A DNA stretch of 64,000 nucleotides from Intestinibacter sp964449895 (GCA_964449895.1 CAYVBY010000010.1:7504-71503); one strand, 5' to 3'; positions 9,106 through 18,368 are shown, numbered from the stretch's first letter. Translations and numbers: made by a program. The notes: generated from the sequence alone by a model not told the origin.

Positions 9106-10515
9106 ATGAATTTTAAAAAAAATTTTGACACATTTAAAGACAAAGTTGATGATATATTCCAAAAAATAAAAGATAATAAAAAATATCTTATTGGTTTATG
9201 CATGTCATTTGTAGCTTTTTTAATGCTTTTAGTTGTTATTTTTTTCAGTAGTAACCTTAATGTTAAAAAAGAGGCGGATATATTGGTAGATAGTATATCT
9301 AATAGAAGGTATACAGAAGCTTATGAGTACTATGAAAATTTACAAAAAGAATTTTCAGAATCTAAAATGGATAAGCTTAATAAACTTGCATCTAAAAAAC
9401 TTACAGCATTAGTTGTAAATAATGGAGATAAATATATAAGTGGAGAAATCTCTAAAGAACAATATATAGGACTTATAAATATTAATAATGCTTTAGATGA
9501 TATAAGTATAGATGTAAATCAATTATTAGATGTTGTAACTCGAGTAGAGGATATGTATATAGATGAGAATATAAGCTATGAAAAAGCATATTCGTATATG
9601 GAAATTACTATGAGATTAAAAGATGTTTACCAAAGCTTAGATGAATACAAAAATAATATAAAAACAATTAGTGAATCTAGAAATGTATATCAAGAAGGTA
9701 GCAAATTACAACAAATTAAAAAGTACAAAGAAGCTGTAGAAAAATATGATAAAGTAGTAGAAGATGATAAAAAATATTTTAACTTAGCTAAAAATAAAAA
9801 AGAAGAATGTATAGAGTTAATGTATGATTATTATTTATCTCAAGCAAAATCAAGTGCATCACAAGGAGATTATGAAGAAGCTTTAATTTTTTTAAATTAT
9901 CTAAAACCTTACTATAAACAAGATGAAAAAATAGAAGAATTAGAAAATGATTATAGAAAAAAAGTTTCAATATATGTACTTTCATCTGATGATATATTAA
10001 ATTTAATTAGCAAAAGAAGTAAAATAGATTCTGATTTATTATCTGTTATATCATATCAACAGACTATAGATAAGGAAATTTATTACTATGCAGAAATTGT
10101 AAAAGATAATAAAAAAATAAATGAAGTTTTGATAGAAGCTAAAAATAAAAAAATATATTCTTATAAATCAGAAAAAATAGATTATAAATGTGATTATAGT
10201 GATGGATTTTATAAAGTAGATGAAAATGGAAAATATGTATTTGCAATTAGCTCTAAAGAAGCTGCAACTTTAGTCAAAGAAAAATTAAGTAATAAAAAAG
10301 AAGATTACAATAAACTAGAGATGAAATCAAAACAAGAAATTTTAAAATATGTAAATAAAACAAAATTAAATGAACTAATAGATAAAAATAATGACATATA
10401 TCATTATGCTTTAGTTAAAAAAGGTTGGTTTTCTCTTAAAAAAGAAGTTTATTTAGTAAATATTTATGATAAGACAATATATAAATGTGTTGACAACAAA
10501 ATAACTAAAATTTAA
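9106..10515 (+). CDS. TPR-containing single-pass membrane protein
   Basis: The 469-residue product has a short cytoplasmic N-terminus, one membrane helix at about residues 27-49, and a large extracytoplasmic region. That region has helical repeats resembling TPRs (YKEAVEKYDKVVEDDKKYFNL and YEEALIFLNYLKPYYKQDE, about residues 205-285) and a lysine- and tyrosine-rich mixed C-terminal domain. It is likely an envelope scaffold. I do not recognise a named family. Nineteen bases separate it from the VanW-family gene, so the two are probably co-transcribed and may work together at the cell surface. AGGAAGG precedes the ATG. Confidence 0.65.
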   Translation: MNFKKNFDTFKDKVDDIFQKIKDNKKYLIGLCMSFVAFLMLLVVIFFSSNLNVKKEADILVDSISNRRYTEAYEYYENLQKEFSESKMDKLNKLASKKLTALVVNNGDKYISGEISKEQYIGLININNALDDISIDVNQLLDVVTRVEDMYIDENISYEKAYSYMEITMRLKDVYQSLDEYKNNIKTISESRNVYQEGSKLQQIKKYKEAVEKYDKVVEDDKKYFNLAKNKKEECIELMYDYYLSQAKSSASQGDYEEALIFLNYLKPYYKQDEKIEELENDYRKKVSIYVLSSDDILNLISKRSKIDSDLLSVISYQQTIDKEIYYYAEIVKDNKKINEVLIEAKNKKIYSYKSEKIDYKCDYSDGFYKVDENGKYVFAISSKEAATLVKEKLSNKKEDYNKLEMKSKQEILKYVNKTKLNELIDKNNDIYHYALVKKGWFSLKKEVYLVNIYDKTIYKCVDNKITKI

Positions 10516-10534
10516 TTTTAGAGGGGAGAATGTT

Positions 10535-11950
10535 ATGAAAAAAACAATAGGTATAGGTATAAGTGCTTTACTAATAGTAATTATTTTAATGGGAGTGGGT
10601 GTGTATTTTTCAAGTGGCGATAAGATTTGTAAAAATGTATATGTAAAAGATATAAACATAGGAAATCTTACTAAAAGTGAAGCTAAAAACAAAATTATAA
10701 AAGAATATAAAATGGAATCTTTTATATTTAATTATCAAGATGACCAATGGACTGTAAAACCACAAAATATAGATGCTGCTTACAATATAGATAAAACAAT
10801 AGACAATGCCTACAATGTAAATAGAAAAAGTAATATATTTGTAAATACATTTAGAACTGTAAAATCTACTATAGGCTTTAAAACTAAAATAAATGTAGTT
10901 GTAGATTTTAATAAAGACAAATTAAATAATGAATTAAGTGAAATAGCTGAAGACATAAATGTAGAAGTTAAAAATGCGACTTTAAACATACAAGATAATA
11001 AAATAAAAATTGAAAAAGAAAAAACAGGTTTAGAATTAGATATAAAATCAAGTATAGATTATTTTGAAAAGACACTTCAAAACGGAATTTTTGAAGAAGA
11101 GTTGATAGTTACAAAAGTAGAACCAGAAGTTACAAGTTCAGATTTAAAAGATATAGATACTCTTTTAGGTGGATATACTACTTCACTTGCTGGTAGTAGT
11201 TCTAGCAGAATTGAAAATGTAAAATTAGCTGCTAAAAACACAAGTGATGTATTACTTATGCCAGGAGAAGAATTTTCTTATAATGAACATACAGGCGTTA
11301 GAAGTGCAGAAAATGGATATAAAAATGCACACGTAATAAGTGGTGGAGAAGTTATAGATGGAATAGGTGGAGGCGTATGCCAAGTATCATCTACAATGTT
11401 TAATTCTGTTTTATATGCAGGGTTAGATATAGTATCTAGAACAAATCATTCAATTCGCTCGACTTATGTACCTCTAGGAAGAGATGCAACTGTTACTGAT
11501 GGCGGATATGATTTTGTATTTAAAAATAGCTATAAAAATCCTGTTTTTATAAAAAATACTTGTACAAATGGCCAAATTACATGTCAAATTTTTGGTGTAA
11601 AAAGTGATAAGAAAAAAATAGAAATACAAACAACTGTAAATTCTACTATTGCATATAGTGTAACAGAACAAGCAGATCCTAATCTAGAAAAAGGAAGAAA
11701 AGAAGTTTTAGAAAGTGGAAGAACTGGATATAGGGTAACTACTTATAGAGTTTACTATGATAAAAATGGTAAAATTACAAAAAAAGAAACAGTAGGTTCA
11801 TCTTATTATCCAAGTAAAAATCAAATAGTTGCAGTTGGAACAAAAGAAACGACTCAACAGCCAGAAGAAAAACCTGGACAAAATCCAGAGCCTATTACAC
11901 CTCCAGAAACTGGTGAAGGTGGAAGCGAAGGTGAAAATGAAAATATTTAA
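10535..11950 (+). CDS. VanW family protein with peptidoglycan-binding-like and G5 domains
   Basis: A 471-residue exported protein. It has a membrane anchor at residues 5-27, a PG_binding_4-like region at about 30-205, then the VanW domain (LMPGEEFSYNEHTG, GGGVCQVSSTMFNSVL, RTNHS) at about 235-345. A G5 domain (ETVGSSYYPSKNQIVAVGTK) follows, and the tail is rich in Pro, Glu and Gly. VanW proteins are cell-wall associated and widespread in spore-formers; the biochemical role is not settled, and the link to vancomycin resistance is only historical. It follows the TPR membrane gene in a likely operon. GAGGGGAG precedes the ATG. Confidence 0.85.
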   Translation: MKKTIGIGISALLIVIILMGVGVYFSSGDKICKNVYVKDINIGNLTKSEAKNKIIKEYKMESFIFNYQDDQWTVKPQNIDAAYNIDKTIDNAYNVNRKSNIFVNTFRTVKSTIGFKTKINVVVDFNKDKLNNELSEIAEDINVEVKNATLNIQDNKIKIEKEKTGLELDIKSSIDYFEKTLQNGIFEEELIVTKVEPEVTSSDLKDIDTLLGGYTTSLAGSSSSRIENVKLAAKNTSDVLLMPGEEFSYNEHTGVRSAENGYKNAHVISGGEVIDGIGGGVCQVSSTMFNSVLYAGLDIVSRTNHSIRSTYVPLGRDATVTDGGYDFVFKNSYKNPVFIKNTCTNGQITCQIFGVKSDKKKIEIQTTVNSTIAYSVTEQADPNLEKGRKEVLESGRTGYRVTTYRVYYDKNGKITKKETVGSSYYPSKNQIVAVGTKETTQQPEEKPGQNPEPITPPETGEGGSEGENENI

Positions 11951-11996
11951 GTATTTATTATACAAAAGAAAAAATAACTTTTAGGGGGTATTAATT

Positions 11997-12587
11997 TTGA
12001 AGCTTAAAGATATAACCCAATATATTCAAGAGATTTGTCAAAACATTTCTAATGTATTAGAAGTGGATGTTACTGTAGTATCTAAAGATTTATTTAGAAT
12101 AGCAGGGACTGGTATTTTTAAAGATAAGATAGGCGATAAAATTTCAGAAGAAGCAGTTTATTTTAATGTTTTAAAGACAGGTAATTCTTATGTTATTGAT
12201 AAAGAAATTGAAGACAGTTGTAAAATTTGTTCAAGTAGAGAATTTTGTAAAGAATTAGCTGATATATGTACACCTATTAAATTAGGCGAAGAAAATCTAG
12301 GGATATTAGGTATTGCAGCCTTTACAGAAGAACAAAAGGAAAAACTATTATCTAAAGATAAAGAACTTACAGAATTTGTATCAAAAATGTCTGATTTAAT
12401 TTCTTTTAAATTAGATGAAATGTATAAAGAAGAAATTAAAACAGTAGAACAATTAGAAAAAGAAGAAATAGAAAAAGCTATTAAAAAATACGGTAACAAT
12501 ACTCAAGAAATGAAAAAGGTTGCTGAGGCTTTAAATATAGGCATAGCTACCCTTTATAGAAAAGTAAAAAAATACAATATAAAATAA
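11997..12587 (+). CDS. Fis-type HTH regulator with cysteine-rich sensory domain, lacking AAA+
   Basis: The start is TTG at 11997, preceded by AGGGGG. The 196 residues consist of a GAF/PAS-like N-terminal domain with a cysteine cluster CKICSSREFC and a further C eight residues later. A coiled segment follows (about 125-155), then a Fis-type helix-turn-helix (VAEALNIGIATLYRKVKKY) at the C-terminus. The N-terminal part resembles the sensory domain of clostridial sigma-54 activators of the PrdR type, and the HTH resembles their DNA-binding end. The central AAA+ ATPase, about 230 residues, is absent, so it cannot open sigma-54 complexes itself. The four cysteines could hold a metal or an Fe-S cluster. 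A terminator follows. Confidence 0.75.
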   Translation: MKLKDITQYIQEICQNISNVLEVDVTVVSKDLFRIAGTGIFKDKIGDKISEEAVYFNVLKTGNSYVIDKEIEDSCKICSSREFCKELADICTPIKLGEENLGILGIAAFTEEQKEKLLSKDKELTEFVSKMSDLISFKLDEMYKEEIKTVEQLEKEEIEKAIKKYGNNTQEMKKVAEALNIGIATLYRKVKKYNIK

Positions 12588-12595
12588 GAAAATAA

Positions 12596-12630
12596 AAAAC
12601 TTCATTTATATTATTAAGTGAAGTTTTTTT
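12596..12630 (+). terminator. Terminator after the Fis-type regulator
   Basis: The stem AAACTTCATTTA/TAAGTGAAGTTT has loop TATTAT and one G-T pair, with a T-run directly after. Confidence 0.8.
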
Positions 12631-12656
12631 GACTATATTTTGTAAATATGTTATCT
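12629..12656 (+). promoter_or_regulatory. Putative sigma-A promoter for the TPR gene
   Basis: TTGACT (12629-12634) and TTATCT (12651-12656) are spaced 16 bp apart, immediately after the preceding terminator and 19 bp before an AGGAGG site. Confidence 0.4.
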
Positions 12657-12724
12657 TAGAATATATTAAATGTTAGGAGGAGATTGTTATTTTAGGAGAA
12701 AATATAATTTTAGATATTGAAAAT

Positions 12725-14110
12725 ATGCCAAGAAAAATAATGGATATTTCTTTAGTTGAAGAAAATAAAAGTGATTATACATTTTTTAAAATAGATGAGG
12801 ATGAAGAAGAAGATAATGAAACATTAAGAGCATTAAAGCAAACTTATGTTACATCAAACTATAAAAATGAAACTATATTAAATTTACAAAAAGAGCTTAA
12901 TACAAATTCTACAGAAATTTCAAAAGAGATAAAATTAGAATCTTATAATAAATATAATAATTCTCTTGATTTAGCTACTAGACATTATATGACAAGAGCT
13001 CTTGAGCTTGTAGAGGAGGCTCTTGTATTAAATCCAAAAGATCCAGATATACTAAATTTAAAGGGACTTTTATCTCTTCTAAAATGTGATTTTGCAAAGG
13101 CATTTGAAAGTTTTTATACAAGTCAATGCTATGGAAATAATGAATTATCTAGAAAATATGTTACTATTTTATCATCTAAGGAGTTTAAATCATTTTTAGA
13201 AAGATATAATCATTCAATTAGATTTATAAACGAAGAATTAAATGAAGAGTCTATAGAAATTTTTGACAGCCTAATATTAGAACAACCAGAGCTTATAGAG
13301 CCTTATGTTATATCTATATTACTTTATGAAAAAGTAGGCAATGAAGAAAAGAAAAAAGATTTATTAGATGATCTTAGTTGTATAGATAAGGATAATCCGA
13401 TTTTTGAAAAGATTAAAAAATCAGAACAAAATAATATAAAGAAAAATGAAGAAACAGAAACTAAAGAAATTAAAGAACCATCTAAAGCTAAACAAAATAA
13501 AAAGAGTAATAAAAAGAATTTAGCCTTATATGCTATAATTGGATTATTAATAGTTGTAATAGGAGCTCTATACATAAATAATCAAAGAAAAATAGAACTT
13601 TTAAATGATGAAATAATCTCTAAAGAAGAAAAAATAAATGAAAAGGACAAAGAACTTTCTAAAAAGAAAGAAAAAGAAAAACAGGAAAAAGAAGAAAAAG
13701 AAAAGGCTAAAAAAGAAACAGAAATAATTAAAAAAGGTGTTGAGAATCTTTATATTACAGCAAGTAAATATCAACAATCATCAAATTACAAAGAAGCTAT
13801 AAATTATTATAATTATGCTTTAAAAGCAGAGGGTCCATCAAAATATAAAGCAATGTCAGTTTATAACATAGCACTTTGCTATAAATCATTAGGAGATAAT
13901 GAAAAATCTATTGAGTATTTTGAAAAATTTATAAATAATTACTCTTCAGCTCCAGATTATTTTGATGATTCTTTTTACTTCTTAGGAATGCTTTATTATG
14001 AAGAAGGAAGACTACAAGATGCTAAAAATGTATTTTATACTTTAAAAGCTAAATATCCTACAAGTGATTATAATAAAAGTCAACAAGTAAAAGATATATT
14101 AAGTGAATAA
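12725..14110 (+). CDS. TPR membrane protein, tail-like middle helix
   Basis: 461 residues from the ATG at 12725. An acidic N-terminal segment is followed by TPR-like helices (about 75-230), a lysine-rich stretch, a membrane helix (LALYAIIGLLIVVIGALYI, about 265-285), a long charged coiled coil, and C-terminal TPRs (about 345-455: NYYNYALKAEG, SIEYFEKFINNY, LQDAKNVFYTLKAKYP). TPRs on both sides of the membrane suggest a scaffold bridging cytoplasm and envelope. The start is uncertain. No ribosome site serves the ATG, while AGGAGG at 12675-12680 is well placed for an in-frame ATT at 12689, which would add LGENIILDIEN. No named family recognised. Confidence 0.65.
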   Translation: MPRKIMDISLVEENKSDYTFFKIDEDEEEDNETLRALKQTYVTSNYKNETILNLQKELNTNSTEISKEIKLESYNKYNNSLDLATRHYMTRALELVEEALVLNPKDPDILNLKGLLSLLKCDFAKAFESFYTSQCYGNNELSRKYVTILSSKEFKSFLERYNHSIRFINEELNEESIEIFDSLILEQPELIEPYVISILLYEKVGNEEKKKDLLDDLSCIDKDNPIFEKIKKSEQNNIKKNEETETKEIKEPSKAKQNKKSNKKNLALYAIIGLLIVVIGALYINNQRKIELLNDEIISKEEKINEKDKELSKKKEKEKQEKEEKEKAKKETEIIKKGVENLYITASKYQQSSNYKEAINYYNYALKAEGPSKYKAMSVYNIALCYKSLGDNEKSIEYFEKFINNYSSAPDYFDDSFYFLGMLYYEEGRLQDAKNVFYTLKAKYPTSDYNKSQQVKDILSE

Positions 14111-14131
14111 ATATTTAAATATAATTAATAT

Positions 14132-14168
14132 AAAAAACTCTATGAATATAATTTTCATAGAGTTTTTT
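14132..14168 (+). terminator. Terminator after the TPR gene
   Basis: A 15-bp stem AAAAAACTCTATGAA with its complement and a six-base loop TATAAT is followed by a T-run. Confidence 0.85.
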
Positions 14169-14473
14169 GTATTTTTGAAAAACGAAAGAAAATCATTAAT
14201 TTTCTGAAAATTTAAATCGTAAAATAAATTAAAAAATATATAAAAAAAAAATAATATAAATAATGAATTTATAAAAAAATTAACTTTCAAAATATGAAAG
14301 AAGAACTAAAAAAACTGCGTATATCAGAATTTTTTTGCTATGGAAAAAGGTTTTTTAATCAGAAAAATGCAATTTTTAAAATCCCAAAATCATAAAAAAG
14401 ATAGAAAGAAATTATTAAATACAAAATTTAATAAATAAGATTAAATAACATAAAAATGACTTAAAAATTGCAC

Positions 14474-14501
14474 TTTACATTTAAAAAAAAGATATTATAA
14501 T
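14474..14501 (+). promoter_or_regulatory. Putative sigma-A promoter upstream of yitT
   Basis: TTTACA (14474-14479) and TATAAT (14496-14501) are 16 bp apart. The transcript would have a leader of about 95 bases. Confidence 0.5.
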
Positions 14502-14603
14502 ATAAAATGAAAAAAGACGAATGAGAAAATAATAAAGATAGTAATAAATTTTAAATTAAAAAAGAAGGGAGATTCAAAACAAAAAAGTTTTGATATTAAT
14601 GCT

Positions 14604-15467
14604 ATGAAAAAAAATAATATTGCTAAGGAAAATATATTTGTGAGATATTTAATTATTTTGACAGGGATGTTTATATCAAGTATAGGCATAAATGGCTTTA
14701 TAAGACCAGCACATCTTTTAGGTGGTGGTGTTACAGGTCTTGCAACTATGATTAATTATATAACAGACATAAATGTTGGTTTTCTTACATTTTTAATTAA
14801 TATACCTATATTTGTATTAGGCTTTATATATTTAGAAAAAGATTTTTGTATTACAAGTTTAATCAATATGGTTTTATTTTCAGTTATACTGGGGGTAACA
14901 CAAGATATAGGTAATTATATAAATATAAAAGACATGTTACTTCAAAGTGCATACGGAGGAATATTATGTGGAGTAGGTGTAGGTCTAACATTTAGAGCAA
15001 AATCATCTCAAGGTGGTACAGATATTATAGGGGCAATTTTAAAAACAAAAAGAAATGTAGCAGTAAAAAATACAGCTTTAGCCTTTAATATTGTAATAGT
15101 ATTATGTGGAAGCTTTTTATTTGGAATGAATTTAGCTTTATATACACTTATAAGTATGTTTTTAAATGCACAAACTATGGCAATAGTAAAAGATGCATTC
15201 TTTGAAGAAAAGTCAGTTATGGTATTTACAGAAAAATCTCAAGAAATAGCAAATGATATTATGACTGATTTAGTAAGAGGGGTAACTTTTTTTAATGCAG
15301 AAGGTGGATATACTCATGAAGAGAAAAAAATTGTATATTGTGTAGCATTATCAAAAGAAATACCTAAAATAAAAGAAATTGCGCTTAAGTACGATAAAAG
15401 AGCATTTATATCAGTAAATGATGTAAATGAAGTTAGAGGTAAGGGATTTAAAGAAAGATATTTATAG
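14604..15467 (+). CDS. yitT: YitT family membrane protein (DUF161/DUF2179)
   Basis: 287 residues with five to six membrane helices (about 13-185) containing the family signatures GFIRPAHLLGGGVTGLA and RAKSSQGGTDIIG. A soluble C-terminal DUF2179 domain of about 80 residues follows (VMVFTEKSQEIANDIM, RGVTFFNAEGGYT, FISVNDVNEVRGKGF). YitT proteins are common in Firmicutes, and their transport role is unproven. The ATG at 14604 lacks a ribosome site at normal distance; a GGGAGA lies about 35 bases upstream. Twenty-two bases separate it from the DUF1904 gene, so they probably form one transcript. Confidence 0.88.
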   Translation: MKKNNIAKENIFVRYLIILTGMFISSIGINGFIRPAHLLGGGVTGLATMINYITDINVGFLTFLINIPIFVLGFIYLEKDFCITSLINMVLFSVILGVTQDIGNYINIKDMLLQSAYGGILCGVGVGLTFRAKSSQGGTDIIGAILKTKRNVAVKNTALAFNIVIVLCGSFLFGMNLALYTLISMFLNAQTMAIVKDAFFEEKSVMVFTEKSQEIANDIMTDLVRGVTFFNAEGGYTHEEKKIVYCVALSKEIPKIKEIALKYDKRAFISVNDVNEVRGKGFKERYL

Positions 15468-15489
15468 AATTAATAATAGGAGGAAATTT

Positions 15490-15819
15490 ATGCCACAAAT
15501 AAAAGTAAGAGGAATAAATGAAAATGATATATGTAAGATAAGTGAAAAAATGATTGATGAATTAGTAGAAGCAGTAAAATGTCCTAGAGATTATTTTGAA
15601 ATAGAATGTATAAAGTCTGTTGCTATAAGAAATGGAAAAGTAGCAGATGTATATCCATTTGTAGAAGTAGCTTGGTTTGATAGAGGGCAAGAGGTACAAG
15701 ATACAGTAGCTAAAATAATAACTGATAATATAAGAGAAAATTTAAATGTAGAAAGTATGGACTTAGCTTTTACTGTTTTTGAAAAAGAAAAGTACTATGA
15801 AAATGGAGAACATTTTTAG
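15490..15819 (+). CDS. DUF1904 family protein
   Basis: The ATG at 15490 follows TAGGAGGAAA, so I use it rather than an earlier in-frame start overlapping yitT. The 109-residue protein begins MPQIKVRG with Pro2, as in tautomerase-superfamily proteins, and carries the family-like centre YPFVEVAWFDRGQEVQD. DUF1904 proteins are small and cytosolic with no proven function. Pro2 could act as a catalytic base if the tautomerase relationship holds, which is inference. It lies directly behind yitT. Confidence 0.75.
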   Translation: MPQIKVRGINENDICKISEKMIDELVEAVKCPRDYFEIECIKSVAIRNGKVADVYPFVEVAWFDRGQEVQDTVAKIITDNIRENLNVESMDLAFTVFEKEKYYENGEHF

Positions 15820-15883
15820 AAAATAATATATGTGTTAAAAAAAAACTGTAGTAGAGATTTTTAGAATAAAGATTTCTTTCATT

Positions 15884-15912
15884 ATTGAGATTGAAGTATT
15901 ATAAATATATAA
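15884..15912 (+). promoter_or_regulatory. Putative sigma-A promoter for the MORN gene
   Basis: TTGAGA (15884-15889) and TATAAT (15907-15912) are spaced exactly 17 bp, 38 bp upstream of the ATG. Confidence 0.55.
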
Positions 15913-15950
15913 TGATACTATAAATACTTTTTAGAAAAGGAGCATTTTAT

Positions 15951-16757
15951 ATGAATAATACAAAAAATAATGTTGATATATATAATAATTTTTTAAAATC
16001 TATAAATGAAGTGAAAAAAAAGATAAGAAAAGCAGAAAATTTAAAAAGAAAAATATTAAAAAAAGATATAAAAGCAGATAAAGAAGATGTAGAAATAGTT
16101 GAAAAGACATTTGTTTCAAGTGAAGTTTCAACTCTTAATTCAAATGAAGCAAAAATGTATTGTTTTTCTAATGGAGATAAATATATAGGCCAAATTCAAA
16201 ATGGAAAAATGAATGGTTTAGGCATATATATTTTTTCAGCTGAAGGAGAACAAGAATTAGAATATATAGGTGAATTTAAAGATAATTTAAAAGACGGTAG
16301 CGGACAATATGTATTTCCAAATGGAAATACATATATAGGTAACTTTAAAGACGATGTAAATGATGGCATAGGACAAATAATTTATTCAAATGGTAATGAA
16401 TATCTTGGAAATTTTAAAAATGGCAAAAAAAATGGATTAGGTGTATTTAAGTGGAATGATGGTTGTATGTATCATGGAGAGTATAAAGACAATAAAATGG
16501 ATGGTCAAGGCTCTTGCTACAACTCATCAGGAATACTTATATACGAAGGACAATGGAAGTCAGATCAAATTCATGGAGAAGGAACTTATATTTGGAATGA
16601 AAATAAAAAATATATAGGAGAATTTAGAAATGGCAAAAAGCATGGATTTGGAAAATTTTATTTAAATGGCGAATTAGTTTATGAAGGTACATGGAAATTC
16701 GATAAGCCTTCTATATTTGGAAGAAGCCTAGAAGAAATTTTTACTGTTAAATTTTAA
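15951..16757 (+). CDS. MORN-repeat protein
   Basis: The 268-residue product has a charged helical N-terminus (about 1-65) and then about eight MORN repeats of some 23 residues, each built on Y-x-G-x-(F/W)-K-(N/D)-x-x-x-(N/D)-G-x-G. Examples are YIGNFKDDVNDGIGQ, YLGNFKNGKKNGLGV and YIGEFRNGKKHGFGK. MORN arrays fold as an elongated beta sheet and usually bind lipids or proteins. There is no signal peptide or membrane helix, so it is cytosolic or associates with the membrane face. AAAAGGAG precedes the ATG. The specific role is unknown. Confidence 0.85.
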   Translation: MNNTKNNVDIYNNFLKSINEVKKKIRKAENLKRKILKKDIKADKEDVEIVEKTFVSSEVSTLNSNEAKMYCFSNGDKYIGQIQNGKMNGLGIYIFSAEGEQELEYIGEFKDNLKDGSGQYVFPNGNTYIGNFKDDVNDGIGQIIYSNGNEYLGNFKNGKKNGLGVFKWNDGCMYHGEYKDNKMDGQGSCYNSSGILIYEGQWKSDQIHGEGTYIWNENKKYIGEFRNGKKHGFGKFYLNGELVYEGTWKFDKPSIFGRSLEEIFTVKF

Positions 16758-16856
16758 AAAATTTATCAATTAAAAAATATTTATTGTGAATTATAGATGA
16801 TTATTTAGGGAATGATAATTATTAAGAAAATTTAAAAGCTGTGAAAGGATGAAATT

Positions 16857-17558
16857 ATGAATAAACATTTAAAAAAAATGATTGCTTTAACAGTTTTATT
16901 TTTTTTAATAAGTATTTCTTTAATAAATGCACAAGATAATCAAAACAACATAATAAAAAATAATTCTGTTGATAATATGAATATAGCAATAACTTTTGAT
17001 GATGGTCCTCATCCAAAAGAGACTGATAAAATTTTAGATGTTTTAGATAAATACAATGCAAAGGCTACTTTTTTTGTGGTTGGAAAACATGTAAATTGGT
17101 ATACAAAGCCTTTGATAAGGGCATCTAAGGAAGGTCATGAAATAGGTAATCACACTTACACGCATTCAGATATAAGTATTTTATCTAAAGAGCAAATAAA
17201 AAAAGAAATAAGTGATTGTGAAGATATTGTATTAAAAAATACAGGTCAAAAGACAAAACTATTTAGACCTCCATTTGGAAACTACAAAAAAGAAGATTTA
17301 GATGAAATTTCTAAAGAAATGGGATATAATATAATTTTATGGAGTGGAATAGATGCGAAAGATTGGAAAAATCCACCTTCAACTCAAATAGCAAATGAAA
17401 TAATAAACAATGTAAAGCCAGGAGATATTATATTGCTTCATGATTATGGAACAAATAATACTATAGAGGCTTTAGATATAATTTTATCCTCTTTAAGTCA
17501 AAAAGGATATAAATTTGTTACGGTATCTGAACTTTTAGATAATAAAAATAAAAAATAA
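16857..17558 (+). CDS. Polysaccharide deacetylase (NodB domain)
   Basis: 233 residues with an N-terminal signal or anchor (residues 6-25), then a carbohydrate esterase 4 domain. The CE4 motifs are all present: TFDDGPH (catalytic Asp and metal Asp), GNHTYTH (metal His pair), RPPFGNY, DAKDW and LLHDYG. It should remove acetyl groups from peptidoglycan or another cell-surface glycan outside the membrane. The size and simple layout resemble PdaA/PdaB-type spore or wall deacetylases, but I cannot choose among them. GAAAGGA precedes the ATG. Confidence 0.88.
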   Translation: MNKHLKKMIALTVLFFLISISLINAQDNQNNIIKNNSVDNMNIAITFDDGPHPKETDKILDVLDKYNAKATFFVVGKHVNWYTKPLIRASKEGHEIGNHTYTHSDISILSKEQIKKEISDCEDIVLKNTGQKTKLFRPPFGNYKKEDLDEISKEMGYNIILWSGIDAKDWKNPPSTQIANEIINNVKPGDIILLHDYGTNNTIEALDIILSSLSQKGYKFVTVSELLDNKNKK

Positions 17559-17631
17559 TAGCAAAAGTAGTAATCAGATTAAAAAAAAATAATATTATAT
17601 ATTAATACTATCTTGAGAAGGATTTGGTTTT

Positions 17632-17955
17632 ATGTATAATAAAATTTATGAAAAAAAAGAATATATAATCTTTCAAGTAAGAGGGGGTTATATAGCATAT
17701 AACACGAAGAAATGTTTTCAAGATGGACACACTCATCTAAGACACTTTGAAGCTGCTAAAACTGCTATTGATCTAGCTATAAAAAAGAGAATTCCTAAAA
17801 GTACAGATGAATATTACTTAGTAAGTTTAATAAGGCTTAGTGAGGACGATACTTATATAGAGAAGCTATATGAACTTATAAACACAAGACAAAATAAAGG
17901 GAAAAAAGAAAAATATTATAATACAGCACATAAACTTATAAAAAGGGGCTTTTAG
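17632..17955 (+). CDS. Conserved hypothetical protein, 107 aa
   Basis: A small soluble protein starting MYNKIYEKKEY, with an N-terminal beta-rich stretch (YIIFQVRGGYIAYNTKK) and a helical, basic remainder. It has AGAAGGA upstream. Codon use matches the neighbours. Its stop codon lies within a terminator-like hairpin (17939-17966). I recognise no domain or function; the HTHLRHFEAAKTAID region looks like a short helix bundle. Confidence 0.55.
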   Translation: MYNKIYEKKEYIIFQVRGGYIAYNTKKCFQDGHTHLRHFEAAKTAIDLAIKKRIPKSTDEYYLVSLIRLSEDDTYIEKLYELINTRQNKGKKEKYYNTAHKLIKRGF

Positions 17956-17966
17956 TCCCTTTTTAT
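17939..17966 (+). terminator. Terminator overlapping the end of the 107-aa gene
   Basis: Stem AAAAAGGGG/TCCCTTTTT with loop CTTTTAG, where the loop holds the stop codon TAG. Confidence 0.7.
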
Positions 17967-18225
17967 AATATATTAAAAATAAATATTTTTCACAAAATTT
18001 GTTTGTTTTTTAGATAATTTATTAAATATATACTACAATATATAATATAAGACATATTTTTTTGGTATAATAAAAAGATATGTCGAAAATAAAAATAAGC
18101 AAAATATGTGTAAAATAATTTATTTCAAAAATTACAAAAAATATATTATTAATAAAAATAAAAGAATAAATATGTTTTTTATAGAAGGAAATAAATAAAA
18201 AAAGTCGAATTATGTATAATAGAAT

Positions 18226-18253
18226 TTGACAAAAAAATATTATAAGGTAAAAT
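18226..18253 (+). promoter_or_regulatory. Putative sigma-A promoter of the dnaG-sigA operon
   Basis: Consensus TTGACA (18226-18231) and TAAAAT (18248-18253) with a 16-bp spacer. The leader to the dnaG start would be about 150 bases. Confidence 0.6.
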
Positions 18254-18368
18254 ATAAAATGCTGACAAAAAGTCTTTACTCTAAAAATAAGTAAAACTTT
18301 TGAAATACATTAAGGAAAAAGTAGAGTGTATTAATACATCTATAGTTATAGTTTTTATATGATTATAA

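Larger units (their letters stand above)
14111..14603 (+). other. 493-bp AT-rich intergenic region
   Basis: It begins with a terminator (14132-14168, stem AAAAAACTCTATGAA). The rest is A/T-rich with no convincing reading frame or RNA family. A promoter-like pair lies at 14474-14501, just upstream of yitT. Confidence 0.6.

Noticed and set aside
13440..13740. Lysine/glutamate-rich stretch as a possible simple repeat
   Set aside because: It is coding low complexity inside the TPR protein (linker and coiled coil), not a DNA repeat.
14099..14290. Minus-strand reading frame of 63 codons
   Set aside because: It reads through a terminator hairpin and consists mostly of Phe and Ile from A/T runs.
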